Shown piece by piece: positions 52,066-59,986 of a stretch of DNA of 64,000 bases (its first letter is position 1; each line of letters opens with the position of its first letter). The stretch lies in NCBI GenBank assembly GCA_045615885.1, contig JAZLFR010000046.1, positions 42,020 through 106,019 on the forward strand. Reading direction: 5' to 3'. The translations under genes and the position numbers were made by a program. The notes beneath the pieces were generated by a model. The model was not told the DNA's origin. It worked only from the letters and a program-made list of their open reading frames with translations, and made no database searches. This DNA comes from UBA1765 sp045615885. Its GTDB lineage: Bacteria; Fibrobacterota; Fibrobacteria; Fibrobacterales; Fibrobacteraceae.

Positions 52066-53049
52066 ATGAAAGAAAACGAAGGCTTACTTTTGGTGCAGCT
52101 GGGATCGCCAGCCGAACTTTCAGAAGAAAGTAGTGCTGAATACCTCTATGAATTTTTAGGGGACTGGCACACGCTAGGCAAAAAGCTCTTCTTTTGGAAG
52201 TTCCTTTTAAAGCACATGATTTTGCCCAAAGGCAAAGTAACCTCATTCAAAAAATACCAAAAGATGTTTGCAGCAAACGGCTTTACGGAAATGCCGCTCG
52301 TCACTCACAGCAACCAGTTTTTGCAAGCTGTGAAAAAGCTGCTGCCCGGGTCAAGCATAAAACTTGCCTACCAGTACGGCTGCAAGCCAAGCATCGCAGA
52401 CGCCCTTCACGAATTTGAGGCAGAAGGAATCGATACAGTAAATGTGCTCCCGCTCTACCCGCAGCGCGCAGGCGTCACCACGCAGGCAGCAAACGACAAA
52501 GCCATTGAAACTGCAGCAAAAATCAACTTCAAAGGCAGGCTCAGAACTACGGAGGGCTTTTGCTACAATGCAGCCTGGGTTCGCGAAGTGGCTAATTCCA
52601 TCAAGACATATCTAAGCGCAGACGACACGCTGATTATTTCATGGCACGGCCTGCAGACCTGGCGTGTAGAAAAGGGCGGTGACCCATACCGTGACGACTG
52701 CGAAGCAAGCACCAAGGCAATAGGCGAAGCACTCGGCGTAACGCCGACAATCGCATACCAGAGCAAATACGGCAAGGGCAAATGGCTCGGCCCATCTCTG
52801 TTCGAAACGGTGCAGAAGTTTGGCGCAGCCCACAAGCCAATCGTAATCGCAAACCCGATTTTTACAGCCGACAATCTGGAAACCATTTTTGAAATCGATG
52901 ACGAAGTAGCTGCAGTCTACAAAGCCGCAGGCGGTACAAGTTTGAAGCGCGTTCCATGCCTGAACGCAAACGAAACCTGGGTCAAGGCCTTTGTCGAAGA
53001 AATTTTGCCAACGCTTGAATTTAAGCAAGAAACGAAAGACGATAGATGA
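52066..53049 (+). CDS. hemH: Ferrochelatase-family protein
   Basis: HemH inserts ferrous iron into porphyrin in the last step of haem synthesis. The 327-residue protein has LLVQLGSPAE at the start, VLPLYPQ, the catalytic His in IISWHGLQ, KGGDPYRDDC, YQSKYGKGKWLGPS and IFTADNLETIFEI. Several positions differ from the standard (NPIFTADNLET where CPGFxxDCLET is usual), so metal or porphyrin specificity may vary. No other haem genes are nearby. The last codons (ETKDDR) come from the GACGAAAGACGATAG repeat. The next gene starts within the stop region (4-nt overlap). Confidence 0.85.
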   Translation: MKENEGLLLVQLGSPAELSEESSAEYLYEFLGDWHTLGKKLFFWKFLLKHMILPKGKVTSFKKYQKMFAANGFTEMPLVTHSNQFLQAVKKLLPGSSIKLAYQYGCKPSIADALHEFEAEGIDTVNVLPLYPQRAGVTTQAANDKAIETAAKINFKGRLRTTEGFCYNAAWVREVANSIKTYLSADDTLIISWHGLQTWRVEKGGDPYRDDCEASTKAIGEALGVTPTIAYQSKYGKGKWLGPSLFETVQKFGAAHKPIVIANPIFTADNLETIFEIDDEVAAVYKAAGGTSLKRVPCLNANETWVKAFVEEILPTLEFKQETKDDR

Positions 53050-54119
53050 AGTCCTTCACAAAAAAACATTCTTTCTTGGCAATCGCGATTTTCGCCTTCA
53101 CCTTTTTGAGTTCGTTCTCAAGAGGCGTTGCCGATGATTTCCAGCGTTTTTCGGCACTCCCCTTCGCCGCCTATTCCGAAGAAACTAAGATCCAGTACGG
53201 AGCCATGCTCATCTTGTTCTTCAAGCCGTTCGAAGGCGGCTCGCAAGTTTCGTCCATTGATTTTGTAGCCATAGGCACGCAAGAAAGCCAATACCAGTTC
53301 CGCACCAAACCGGAATTCTACCTATTGCAAGATCACTTGCACATTCCCTCGGAATTCAAAATCAGCAGTTGGCAAGGCAAGTACTTTGAGCGTGGAACAA
53401 AAGGCGATTTTGAAGCCATCGCAAATTACGATCAACTTTCTTTGAAAGGGCGCCTGCCGATTGAAATGAACTTTGGCATTCCAAAAAGCATACCGTTCCG
53501 CTACGGAGTTGTTTTTGAAGGGGAATACCGCGACAACGATTTTAAAGAAGGCTTTACAGAAACAGAAGACCGTCGAGACGGATCGTTCGGCGCCGGTGGC
53601 TACAGACTAGTCTTCGATGACCGCAATAACAAAAACTGGCCGACTCTAGGCAGCTATGTTTCTTTTGAAGAACGCTTCTTTGGCGGCGAATTCAAATTCC
53701 ATACAGAAGAACTCGATGTCCGTTCCTACATGCCGCTATTCTGGAGCACTTCGGTAGCGGCTGGCGTCTTGTGGAAGCAATCCCGAGGTGACGTTCCGTT
53801 CGGCTACCTTGCCGGTTCCGACGGCACCAATAGATTCCGAGGCGTAGATCCCGGCGTATGGAATGACACTCAAGTTTTGATTTACCAACTTGAATTCAGA
53901 AAGACATTGTTTTGGAGACTTGCGGGAACCATCTTTGGCGAATGGCTGCAGTCGGGGCCGCACTTTGGCGCCCTCTTCAGAGACGACTACCATTACTCAG
54001 TCGGCTTTGGAGGCAGGCTTGCACTCAACCGTTCAGAAAATCTGTACGCCCGTGGCGACCTGAGTTTTATAGACGGCAAGCACATAGGCATCACCGTCTA
54101 TTTGCGCGAAGCGTTCTAG
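53046..54119 (+). CDS. Omp85/BamA-like outer-membrane barrel without POTRA domains
   Basis: This 357-residue protein has an N-terminal signal-like segment (KHSFLAIAIFAFTFLSSFS) and a strand-rich body typical of the surface-antigen (D15/Omp85) barrel. The sequence FDDRNNKNWPTLGSYVSFEE matches the DxRDNxxxPTxG signature, and GTNRFRGVDPG resembles the lid-loop RGF/RGY motif. It ends in a short strand with a terminal Phe (YLREAF), usual for outer-membrane barrels. POTRA domains are absent, so it is closer to the short patatin-associated or stand-alone group. It overlaps hemH by 4 nt and is probably co-translated. Confidence 0.75.
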   Translation: MKSFTKKHSFLAIAIFAFTFLSSFSRGVADDFQRFSALPFAAYSEETKIQYGAMLILFFKPFEGGSQVSSIDFVAIGTQESQYQFRTKPEFYLLQDHLHIPSEFKISSWQGKYFERGTKGDFEAIANYDQLSLKGRLPIEMNFGIPKSIPFRYGVVFEGEYRDNDFKEGFTETEDRRDGSFGAGGYRLVFDDRNNKNWPTLGSYVSFEERFFGGEFKFHTEELDVRSYMPLFWSTSVAAGVLWKQSRGDVPFGYLAGSDGTNRFRGVDPGVWNDTQVLIYQLEFRKTLFWRLAGTIFGEWLQSGPHFGALFRDDYHYSVGFGGRLALNRSENLYARGDLSFIDGKHIGITVYLREAF

Positions 54120-54122
54120 CAT

Positions 54123-55433
54123 TTAGTCAAGCAATTTCACATCGAGTTCGTGCGGACCCGCGTCCACGACGATCGCCCTGCGGAACGTGCCGACATCGCC
54201 ATCGCCTTCTACAACGCGAACAATGTCATCGACATCCATGGAGTTCGCCTCGGTGCGACCATAAAAGTGGAACTCGCTTTCTTCGGCGACTTCGTCAAGA
54301 ATCACAGTCACTTCCTTGCCGATCATGTTCTCTGCATTTTCGGCACAGATTTCTTCTTGCATTTCGTTCACGGCATCAAGGCGCATGCGGGCATCGGATT
54401 CTGCAACTGGCTCAAGCTTTTTCATGGCCATCACAGGAGTGCCTTCTTCTGGGCTAAATACAAAACCGCCCAGGTGTTCAAAGCGAATTTCGCTGAGCAA
54501 ATCCATGAGCTGTTCAAAGTCTTCATGGGTTTCACCCGGGAACCCGACAAGCACCGTTGTACGAAGCGTTACGCCAGGAATCTTTTCACGGATCTTCAAG
54601 AGAATGTCGCGGAGTTCCTTTGCCGTATATTTGCGGAGCATCGGCTTGAGCACATTGTCGCTTGCATGCTGGATCGGCATGTCAATATACTTTACAAGAC
54701 GCGGTTCGTTCGCAATCATTTCAAGAAGTTCATCATCAATGAATGCCGGGTACCAATAGAGCATGCGAATCCAGGGAATGTTCGTGTTATCGAGCAACGC
54801 ACGCAACAAGTCCTTCAGATTGCCGCCAGCAACAGATTTCTTTTCGCGTCCATAAAAAGTGGTATCTTGCGCAATGAGCGTGATTTCCTTGACACCGGAC
54901 TTTTCAAGCATCTGCGCTTCTTCGACGATTTCAGAAATCGGACGTGAAACCTGGCGGCCTCGAATCTTTGGAATGGCGCAATAGGCGCACTGGCGTTCAC
55001 AACCTTCCGCAATCTTCACATAAGCGTGGTGCTTAAATCCGCCAAGGTTCTGGCGCATCGGAACTGCACAGCTTTCAGCCGGGGTAAGGCCCATTTGACG
55101 CACAAGTTCGCCCGGCTTGTAAAGGCCTGCCCAGTAATCCACTTCAGGCAATTCCCCCTTGAGTTCATCGCCATAGCGCTTAGAAAGGCAACCTGTAACA
55201 ATAATCTTCTGGTTCTTTTTACGGCCCGCAATGTGAGCAAGAATCGTATTGATAGCTTCTTCCTTTGCAGGTTCAATAAAGCCGCAAGTGTTGATCAAAA
55301 TGTAATCAGCCTTTGCTGCGCTATCTACAGTCTTAAAACCGAGATGCAAAAACTCGGTAATCAAGCATTCCGCATCTACCTGGTTCTTGGAGCAGCCTAG
55401 ATGCACCGTAAAAATCTTCTGTTGCTTTGCCAT
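54123..55433 (-). CDS. rimO: Ribosomal protein S12 methylthiotransferase RimO
   Basis: RimO adds a methylthio group to Asp89 of ribosomal protein S12. The 436-residue protein has the N-terminal MTTase domain (VHLGCSKNQVDAE, NTCGFIEPAKEE, VTGCLSKRY: three cluster cysteines). It has the radical-SAM motif GCERQCAYCAIPKIRG and a C-terminal TRAM domain (EFHFYGRTEANSMDVDD). LGCSKNQVD and the TRAM ending are typical of RimO rather than MiaB. It converges on the Omp85-like gene. Confidence 0.94.
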   Translation of the reverse strand: MAKQQKIFTVHLGCSKNQVDAECLITEFLHLGFKTVDSAAKADYILINTCGFIEPAKEEAINTILAHIAGRKKNQKIIVTGCLSKRYGDELKGELPEVDYWAGLYKPGELVRQMGLTPAESCAVPMRQNLGGFKHHAYVKIAEGCERQCAYCAIPKIRGRQVSRPISEIVEEAQMLEKSGVKEITLIAQDTTFYGREKKSVAGGNLKDLLRALLDNTNIPWIRMLYWYPAFIDDELLEMIANEPRLVKYIDMPIQHASDNVLKPMLRKYTAKELRDILLKIREKIPGVTLRTTVLVGFPGETHEDFEQLMDLLSEIRFEHLGGFVFSPEEGTPVMAMKKLEPVAESDARMRLDAVNEMQEEICAENAENMIGKEVTVILDEVAEESEFHFYGRTEANSMDVDDIVRVVEGDGDVGTFRRAIVVDAGPHELDVKLLD

Positions 55434-55469
55434 GCGCCCAAATTTAGCAAAGTCTAAAAAGAAATATTT

Positions 55470-56954
55470 TTAATCCTTTAAGCACCTTGCGCTAATCGCA
55501 GTAGTCATCAGGGCATTAGATTCATAGATTTCATCTTGATTGCCAATAACGCCAACATCGTAAACAGCTTCGTCAGATATCGAAGCCAAGCCACCCTCCG
55601 GGAGCGAGCGCGACAAATAAAAACCGGCATTGCCTTCGTCACCAAAGATATATACACCGGCAGGGAGCGAAGAGAAGCCGAAGGCATCAGTGTCATCAGC
55701 AGTTTTAGGGTATTCTGCCGCATTCCACGCACCAACCGCGCGTAAAGCCTTGCCAGCAACATCCTTGCCGCCAACAGCATCAAACAAGACCGCCCATTCT
55801 TCTAATGTCGGCAAATGCCAACCGCTCGGGCACAAATACGGGGAATATTCATAAAGGCGGCCGTACTTTTCGCAATAAGTTTCATCGTCATTGTAGCAAT
55901 GGCTACCTTCACTTGCATAGCGGAGGTTTTCGGCCATCCAGGTTTGCGTACCGATTTTCACGTAACGATAAACAGTGCCGTCGCGTTCATCTACAAAGGT
56001 ATCGCCTTCATTTGCGACACTTGAAGAAGAATTCAAATCCGTTTCGACGGAGGAACTACTTTCAATTTGTGAAGAGGAGCTGCTTTCAATCTTTGAAGAT
56101 GAACTAACGAGCGAACTATTCTTCTCTACAAATTCACTATAAAGATCGCTCTTTTCAAGTGGCTGCTCAGTAAAGCCCCAGGAATTCAAGTTGGAATAAA
56201 TGCGGTCCAGATTTGCGTTTGCGACCCAGTTTGCGATTTCGCCCTTGACGGATTCATTGTTCCATTCGCCGTTCTCAGCAATGTCCGCAGAAACGCTTGC
56301 AAGCCTTGAATCAAGTTCTCCCACCTTCAAATCGGACTGCAACATCATGGAAACTGCCAAGAGTTCAGCATCGCCGGCATCGTTGCCAAAGACATTTAGA
56401 TTTTCAAAGCCTGCGGCAGGAGGCGCCATGCCAAACGCAGAACTGATTTCAGTCTTCGACTTTTTCTTTGCATCCACGAATGCCGAGCCATTTTTAACAA
56501 GCTCCTGAACGCGATCATTTTCAACATGGGTCAGAACATTGACGTTCACGGAATCCGTTTCGGTCAAATCCACAAGAGCACTCAGCGAAACCATACCGGA
56601 AGAAATCTCGCCGGTCACTTCGTTGCGGTAATAGCCAAGCGCCTCGAACACGGCATACTGTGAAACCAGATTCAACTTCTGGAAGGCATAATCACCCTTG
56701 TCGCTAGAAACCTTCGTTGTAAAGATACGCCCAGTAGGAGTCAAGGACTTTCCTTCAAGTTCATAAACCGTCACTGCGGAACCCTTTACAAAAGGCCCCT
56801 TCTGAGCAACGCCCGCCACATCGCGATCCTTGATGGCCACGATGCCGGAATCTTCCGTGCTGCCGCCTGCAGTTTTTTCGCCGTCGTCAGAACAGGCCGC
56901 AAAAAACAATACCAACAGCAAATTCAGCAAGAAAAAATCAATTCTTTTCAACAT
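55470..56954 (-). CDS. Fib_succ-domain lipoprotein, partner of TIGR02147 gene
   Basis: The start at ATG 56954 gives a lipoprotein signal (LLLVLFFAACSDD) and 494 residues. The N-terminal domain (AGVAQKGPFVKGSAVTVYEL ... SALVDL) is clearly related to that of the lipoprotein at 8933. A helical region and a Ser-rich linker (KIESSSSSQIESSSS) follow. The C-terminal TIGR02145 domain has DERDGTVYRYVKIGTQTW, AENLRYA, CPSGWHLPTLEEW and SARCLKD. It overlaps the upstream TIGR02147 gene by 17 nt, repeating the arrangement at 8095-10450. Surface-exposed; function unknown. Confidence 0.85.
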   Translation of the reverse strand: MLKRIDFFLLNLLLVLFFAACSDDGEKTAGGSTEDSGIVAIKDRDVAGVAQKGPFVKGSAVTVYELEGKSLTPTGRIFTTKVSSDKGDYAFQKLNLVSQYAVFEALGYYRNEVTGEISSGMVSLSALVDLTETDSVNVNVLTHVENDRVQELVKNGSAFVDAKKKSKTEISSAFGMAPPAAGFENLNVFGNDAGDAELLAVSMMLQSDLKVGELDSRLASVSADIAENGEWNNESVKGEIANWVANANLDRIYSNLNSWGFTEQPLEKSDLYSEFVEKNSSLVSSSSKIESSSSSQIESSSSVETDLNSSSSVANEGDTFVDERDGTVYRYVKIGTQTWMAENLRYASEGSHCYNDDETYCEKYGRLYEYSPYLCPSGWHLPTLEEWAVLFDAVGGKDVAGKALRAVGAWNAAEYPKTADDTDAFGFSSLPAGVYIFGDEGNAGFYLSRSLPEGGLASISDEAVYDVGVIGNQDEIYESNALMTTAISARCLKD

Positions 56955-57834
56955 CGGTATTTTCCTCTTCCTTTTCGTTCTCTTCTCCAGGAGCATCCAA
57001 AGAGCCGGAAAATGCCTTTCCAAGCTGGGTCAGCGGGAACAAATGCAAATTTAATCTATAGACGTTTTCCATGCCATCTTCTTCGGTAGCAATGGCTACA
57101 ATCTTCTTTCGGAATTCTGCGATTTCACGATTGATGCGCTCGTAAGCGTTTTTCGTGAGGCCAAGGGTCAAGCCCGACATGCTTCGTTCAGACAGCGGAA
57201 GCGATTCCAGAGCCTCCATGGCAAACTCGCCCATCTGGCGCTGCATCAGGCGGGCGGCCACAGGGGCTGCATCCGTTGCGCCCATAGAAATGGACTTTTG
57301 TGTCTGGCGGTAATTGCCGTGCTTGTCCTTAGACAACAAGCCTGTCTTTACCAAAAAATGGAGCGTCTCGCTGACTTCTGCAGCAGAAATTTCAGGGCGG
57401 CAGGCGCGGGCAATTTCAAGCGGCCTTGCCCCGGGCATGGCAGGGGCAAGCTCGCGCAACACCGGATTCTTCCAGGATTCAAAATAAGTGAAGGAATCGC
57501 CGCCAAGAACCTTGACCTTGTGGACCTTGGCTATAGACTGAAGATCTTCAAAAGCCTTCTTCTTGTCTACATCCTTCTTGGCGTGATTAAAATCCACAAG
57601 AATCTTGAAATAGGTCAGCTCAAAGCCGGCAAGTCCCATGGCGGCACCAACGCGATCGATAGCGTTTTTACCCAGGTTATACGTGCCATCGCCAATCTGC
57701 TTTAAATACACCGGGTTCGTGAACCCAGCAAGCTTCGCGAATTCACGCCACGAAAAAGCGCTGGTCCTTTTCCTGAAGGCATAATAATCCGCAATGTATT
57801 GGCGGTAATTCAAATATTCAATGATAGGCTTCAT
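56938..57834 (-). CDS. TIGR02147 family protein (HTH-like regulator candidate)
   Basis: The 298-residue protein starts at ATG 57834 (MKPIIEYLNYRQYIADYY), in register with the other copies; ATG 57843 is also possible. The HTH-like part is SWREFAKLAGFTNPVYLKQI. EISAAEVSETLHFLVKTGLL and VYRLNLHLFPLTQ are shared with the 8095 copy. It has a longer acidic C-terminal tail (GEENEKEEENTDVEKN), whose last codons overlap the lipoprotein start. A TTACAATACAAAA motif lies about 40 nt upstream. Cytosolic; function inferred as regulator of its lipoprotein. Confidence 0.82.
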   Translation of the reverse strand: MKPIIEYLNYRQYIADYYAFRKRTSAFSWREFAKLAGFTNPVYLKQIGDGTYNLGKNAIDRVGAAMGLAGFELTYFKILVDFNHAKKDVDKKKAFEDLQSIAKVHKVKVLGGDSFTYFESWKNPVLRELAPAMPGARPLEIARACRPEISAAEVSETLHFLVKTGLLSKDKHGNYRQTQKSISMGATDAAPVAARLMQRQMGEFAMEALESLPLSERSMSGLTLGLTKNAYERINREIAEFRKKIVAIATEEDGMENVYRLNLHLFPLTQLGKAFSGSLDAPGEENEKEEENTDVEKN

Positions 57835-57872
57835 GGAAGACATATCAATAAGATACAAAAATTTTAAAGCAG

Positions 57873-57886
57873 TTACAATACAAAAT
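57873..57886. promoter_or_regulatory. TTACAATACAAAAT motif upstream of TIGR02147 gene
   Basis: This AT-rich motif lies about 40 nt upstream of the TIGR02147 start. Similar sequences recur as palindromes at 58096-58115 and 59176-59194 and in reverse at 59502-59517, all in the same accessory stretch. It is a candidate operator or promoter element. Confidence 0.35.
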
Positions 57887-58095
57887 CAACCATTCGAAAT
57901 CAGAACAGGAAGATCTTAGGCAAGGCTTAACCTCTTGTTCTTTATAGATTCATCTTCGGTAGAACCGCCGGAACCTTCATTGAATAACAAATACATACTT
58001 TTACTTTTCAATTTCAACACGAAGTGACAATATAATAAATACAATTAATTATTTGAATACAAATTTTCAAACAAACACTACAATTTCATAAATTT

Positions 58096-58115
58096 TACAA
58101 TACAATTTGTATCGT
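58096..58115. promoter_or_regulatory. Palindromic ACAATAC-AATTT-GTATCGT
   Basis: Inverted repeat with one mismatch, related to the perfect one at 59176. It lies just before the AAA ATPase remnant, in an AT-rich spacer (57860-58100) that holds no gene. Confidence 0.35.
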
Positions 58116-58245
58116 AGATTTTAATGGATTTGGACGCCATGCAGAACAAGAATATCTTAAAAAACTCCTTGAATCGGATAAAGCCGAATTCATCATGGTT
58201 TATGGTCGCAGACGTGTCGGGAAGACATTCCGCGTTGGCAAATGA
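58102..58245 (+). pseudogene. N-terminal fragment of an AAA ATPase (GRRRVGKT type)
   Basis: The frame before the TGA at 58243 reads FGRHAEQEYLKKLLESDKAE followed by FIMVYGRRRVGKTFRVGK. A GRxxEQEYLKxLL helix followed by VYGRRRVGKT is the opening of a large AAA family often annotated as ATP-binding protein or archaeal-type ATPase (with DUF234). The frame stops right after the Walker A motif, and no plausible ATG precedes it. It is therefore a remnant. The true start and the rest are lost. Confidence 0.6.
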
Positions 58246-58308
58246 AACCGGAAAAACCGACAACGGCGTTTGAACTTTCTTACTCCCGAAAAAAGCCTTG
58301 CGCAATTA

Positions 58309-58344
58309 CAAAAAACGACAGTAACACAAAATGTCACTGCCGTT
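58309..58344 (-). terminator. Terminator-like hairpin downstream of the cytosolic Fib_succ gene
   Basis: Read on the minus strand, AACGGCAGTGACA and TGTTACTGTCGTT pair fully if two G-U pairs are allowed (arms 58344-58332 and 58326-58314), followed by six T's. It lies about 60 nt after the stop. Confidence 0.6.
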
Positions 58345-58406
58345 TTTTTCACGCTGCCAGCTTCGCAGGGCTGCGGAAGACCTTGGGGCTTCGCCCCATG
58401 GCCTTT

Positions 58407-58988
58407 TTAGTCCCTGAGGAGACGAACCGAGTAAGCGCGTTCCTTACCGTACCAACTCTCGAGGAAGTCCTCGTAGTAGTAGCACAGGTTGCGACCGTAC
58501 GCGATGTCATCATAGTACTCAGTAGATGTCCAAAAGATGGCGTCCTCGCCGAGATTGACGAAATCGCCATTGAAGCGGCTAAAGCCAGCAGGCAATGCGC
58601 AAAAGCCGAATTCATCCGAGCCTTGCGGAGCGTCTTCGTCTTCTTCCCAACCCGTTCTTGACTTCAGTGCAGTGCCAGCTTCTGCATTTGCATTGGCTTC
58701 TACATAGCCCTGCAAGTTGTCCCATTCCTCACGGCTTGGCAAGTGCCATCCCGTAGGAGCGCATTTCATGGCGGCATCCCATGTGTACAGGCGACCGAAC
58801 TTCTTGATGTTCTTGTTCTTGTTGTCGTAGGCGTAAGAGCCATCGCACTTGTAGCGGAAGTTCTCGGCAAGCCACACCTGGTTACCAATCTTCACTGTCT
58901 TGTAAACCTGTCCGTCGCGAGGGTCGGTAAAGGTATTGGTTTTTATTTGGTCATCGTCCATGGTGATTGTGTTAAAGACAGACATCAT
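58407..58988 (-). CDS. Fib_succ-domain protein without signal peptide
   Basis: The 193-residue protein is a single TIGR02145 domain: FTDPRDGQVYKTVKIGNQVW, AENFRYKCDG, FGRLYTWDAAMKCAPTGWHL, FGFCALPAGFSRF, AIFWTSTEYYDD and a final SVRLLRD, where the usual ending is VRCLKD. The N-terminus (MMSVFNTITMDDDQI) has no signal sequence, unlike the lipoprotein members, so it should stay in the cytosol unless exported another way. GAAGGAG lies 8 nt before ATG 58988. The AT-rich flanks and the neighbouring gene remnants suggest a recently moved region. Confidence 0.8.
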   Translation of the reverse strand: MMSVFNTITMDDDQIKTNTFTDPRDGQVYKTVKIGNQVWLAENFRYKCDGSYAYDNKNKNIKKFGRLYTWDAAMKCAPTGWHLPSREEWDNLQGYVEANANAEAGTALKSRTGWEEDEDAPQGSDEFGFCALPAGFSRFNGDFVNLGEDAIFWTSTEYYDDIAYGRNLCYYYEDFLESWYGKERAYSVRLLRD

Positions 58989-59175
58989 AAGTAAATCTCC
59001 TTCATTTAAACATATTTATAGGTTTTATAGCTTCATACTCGGTGGAACCACCTAGAAACATTAAGGATGTCAAAAAAAGTAATGTTTTTTCATATATAGA
59101 AAAACACAATACGCAATAAATATAAGAATATAATTTCAAGCATTATTCAATAATTACACAAAAACAAATACTTTT

Positions 59176-59194
59176 ACAATACATTTTGTATTGT
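59176..59194. promoter_or_regulatory. Perfect palindrome ACAATAC-ATTTT-GTATTGT
   Basis: Seven-base arms around a 5-nt centre, located between the small gene at 59203 and the cytosolic Fib_succ gene. Related half-sites occur at 57873, 58096 and 59502. A shared operator is possible but unproven. Confidence 0.4.
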
Positions 59195-59202
59195 TACAGA
59201 AC

Positions 59203-59463
59203 TTACAAATCATAAATTTCCACGGAGACATCCGGTTTCACATCATAGTGAACTTTTAGACAAGCCAAAGCATAAGATACCGAACATTGTTGATCCGCAA
59301 AGTTCCCCTCTCGCTCAATTGCCGAAATTTCATCCCTTACTTTTTCTACCCGATCGAACAGTTCCAGGATACAATCATAGGCGGAATCAAGTCCGTCCAT
59401 ATCTATAGCCTCCCGGGAAAGAAAGAAGAAATAATAGTTTAAAGAGATGTTTTCATTACTCAT
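59203..59463 (-). CDS. Small hypothetical protein, 86 residues
   Basis: The frame starts at ATG 59463 with GGGAG nine bases upstream (a TTG two codons earlier is also in frame). The protein is acidic and helical (LDSAYDCILELFDRVEKVRD, EISAIEREGNFADQQ) with no signal or membrane segment. I do not recognise a family. A TTTTGTATTGTATTTT motif lies about 40 nt upstream. Its size and acidity would fit an immunity or antitoxin-like protein, but no partner is visible. Confidence 0.55.
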   Translation of the reverse strand: MSNENISLNYYFFFLSREAIDMDGLDSAYDCILELFDRVEKVRDEISAIEREGNFADQQCSVSYALACLKVHYDVKPDVSVEIYDL

Positions 59464-59716
59464 AATCAACCACTCCCGTACTTCGGTAAAAAATCAGCCA
59501 CTTTTGTATTGTATTTTCAAATAAAATCAAACTCACATCAATATACTCCTTAAATCAGCAACAATTTGACAAATATATATTGCATTTTCTAAAAATTTAT
59601 TTATTTTTAGAAAGAGTTTTTAAACGTATCGCCTTTTTAATAAAATGAAATAAAATCTAAAAACACACGAGACTAGATAAAAACTTTAAAATCCAGTATT
59701 GTTAAGAAACGTTTTT

Positions 59717-59860
59717 ATGGCAGAATTAGACAAATTTTACACCAACAAAGATGTTGCGAAGAGATGTGTCAGCAAATTAAAGAGCCTGCTCGGCATCAAA
59801 AGGAAAAATCCCAAATGTTTTTCACAAAACCATTATGCAGGCAAGCCGATGCAATTATAA
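59717..59860 (+). pseudogene. N-terminal fragment of a probable DNA methyltransferase
   Basis: The frame from ATG 59717 reads MAELDKFYTNKDVAKRCVSK and stops after 47 codons. LDKFYTxxxVAKxC is the usual N-terminus of several adenine DNA methyltransferases, whose catalytic DPPW/NPPY core is missing here. A second frame downstream (to about 59970), with KNTSTPGFGKADFVAYYEEL, could be part of the same decayed gene in another phase. The family call rests on the short N-terminal motif only. Confidence 0.5.
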
Positions 59861-59986
59861 AAAGAATGGATTTTGCATTTCTTGCTGCTAAAAACACCTC
59901 TACGCCCGGATTTGGCAAAGCCGACTTTGTCGCGTACTATGAGGAATTGAAAAGAGAAGCTATTCACTAGGGAAAAGTAACATTTT
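59861..59986 (+). other. Decayed sequence between methyltransferase fragment and DUF2779 gene
   Basis: A frame open from 59764 to 59970 (ending YYEELKREAIH) continues past the stop of the methyltransferase fragment. It has no convincing start and probably represents the frameshifted remainder of the same gene. Confidence 0.35.

Noticed and set aside
58381..58401. CCTTGGGGC/GCCCCATGG hairpin as the terminator of the cytosolic Fib_succ gene
   Set aside because: It has no T tract; the hairpin at 58314-58344 is a better candidate.
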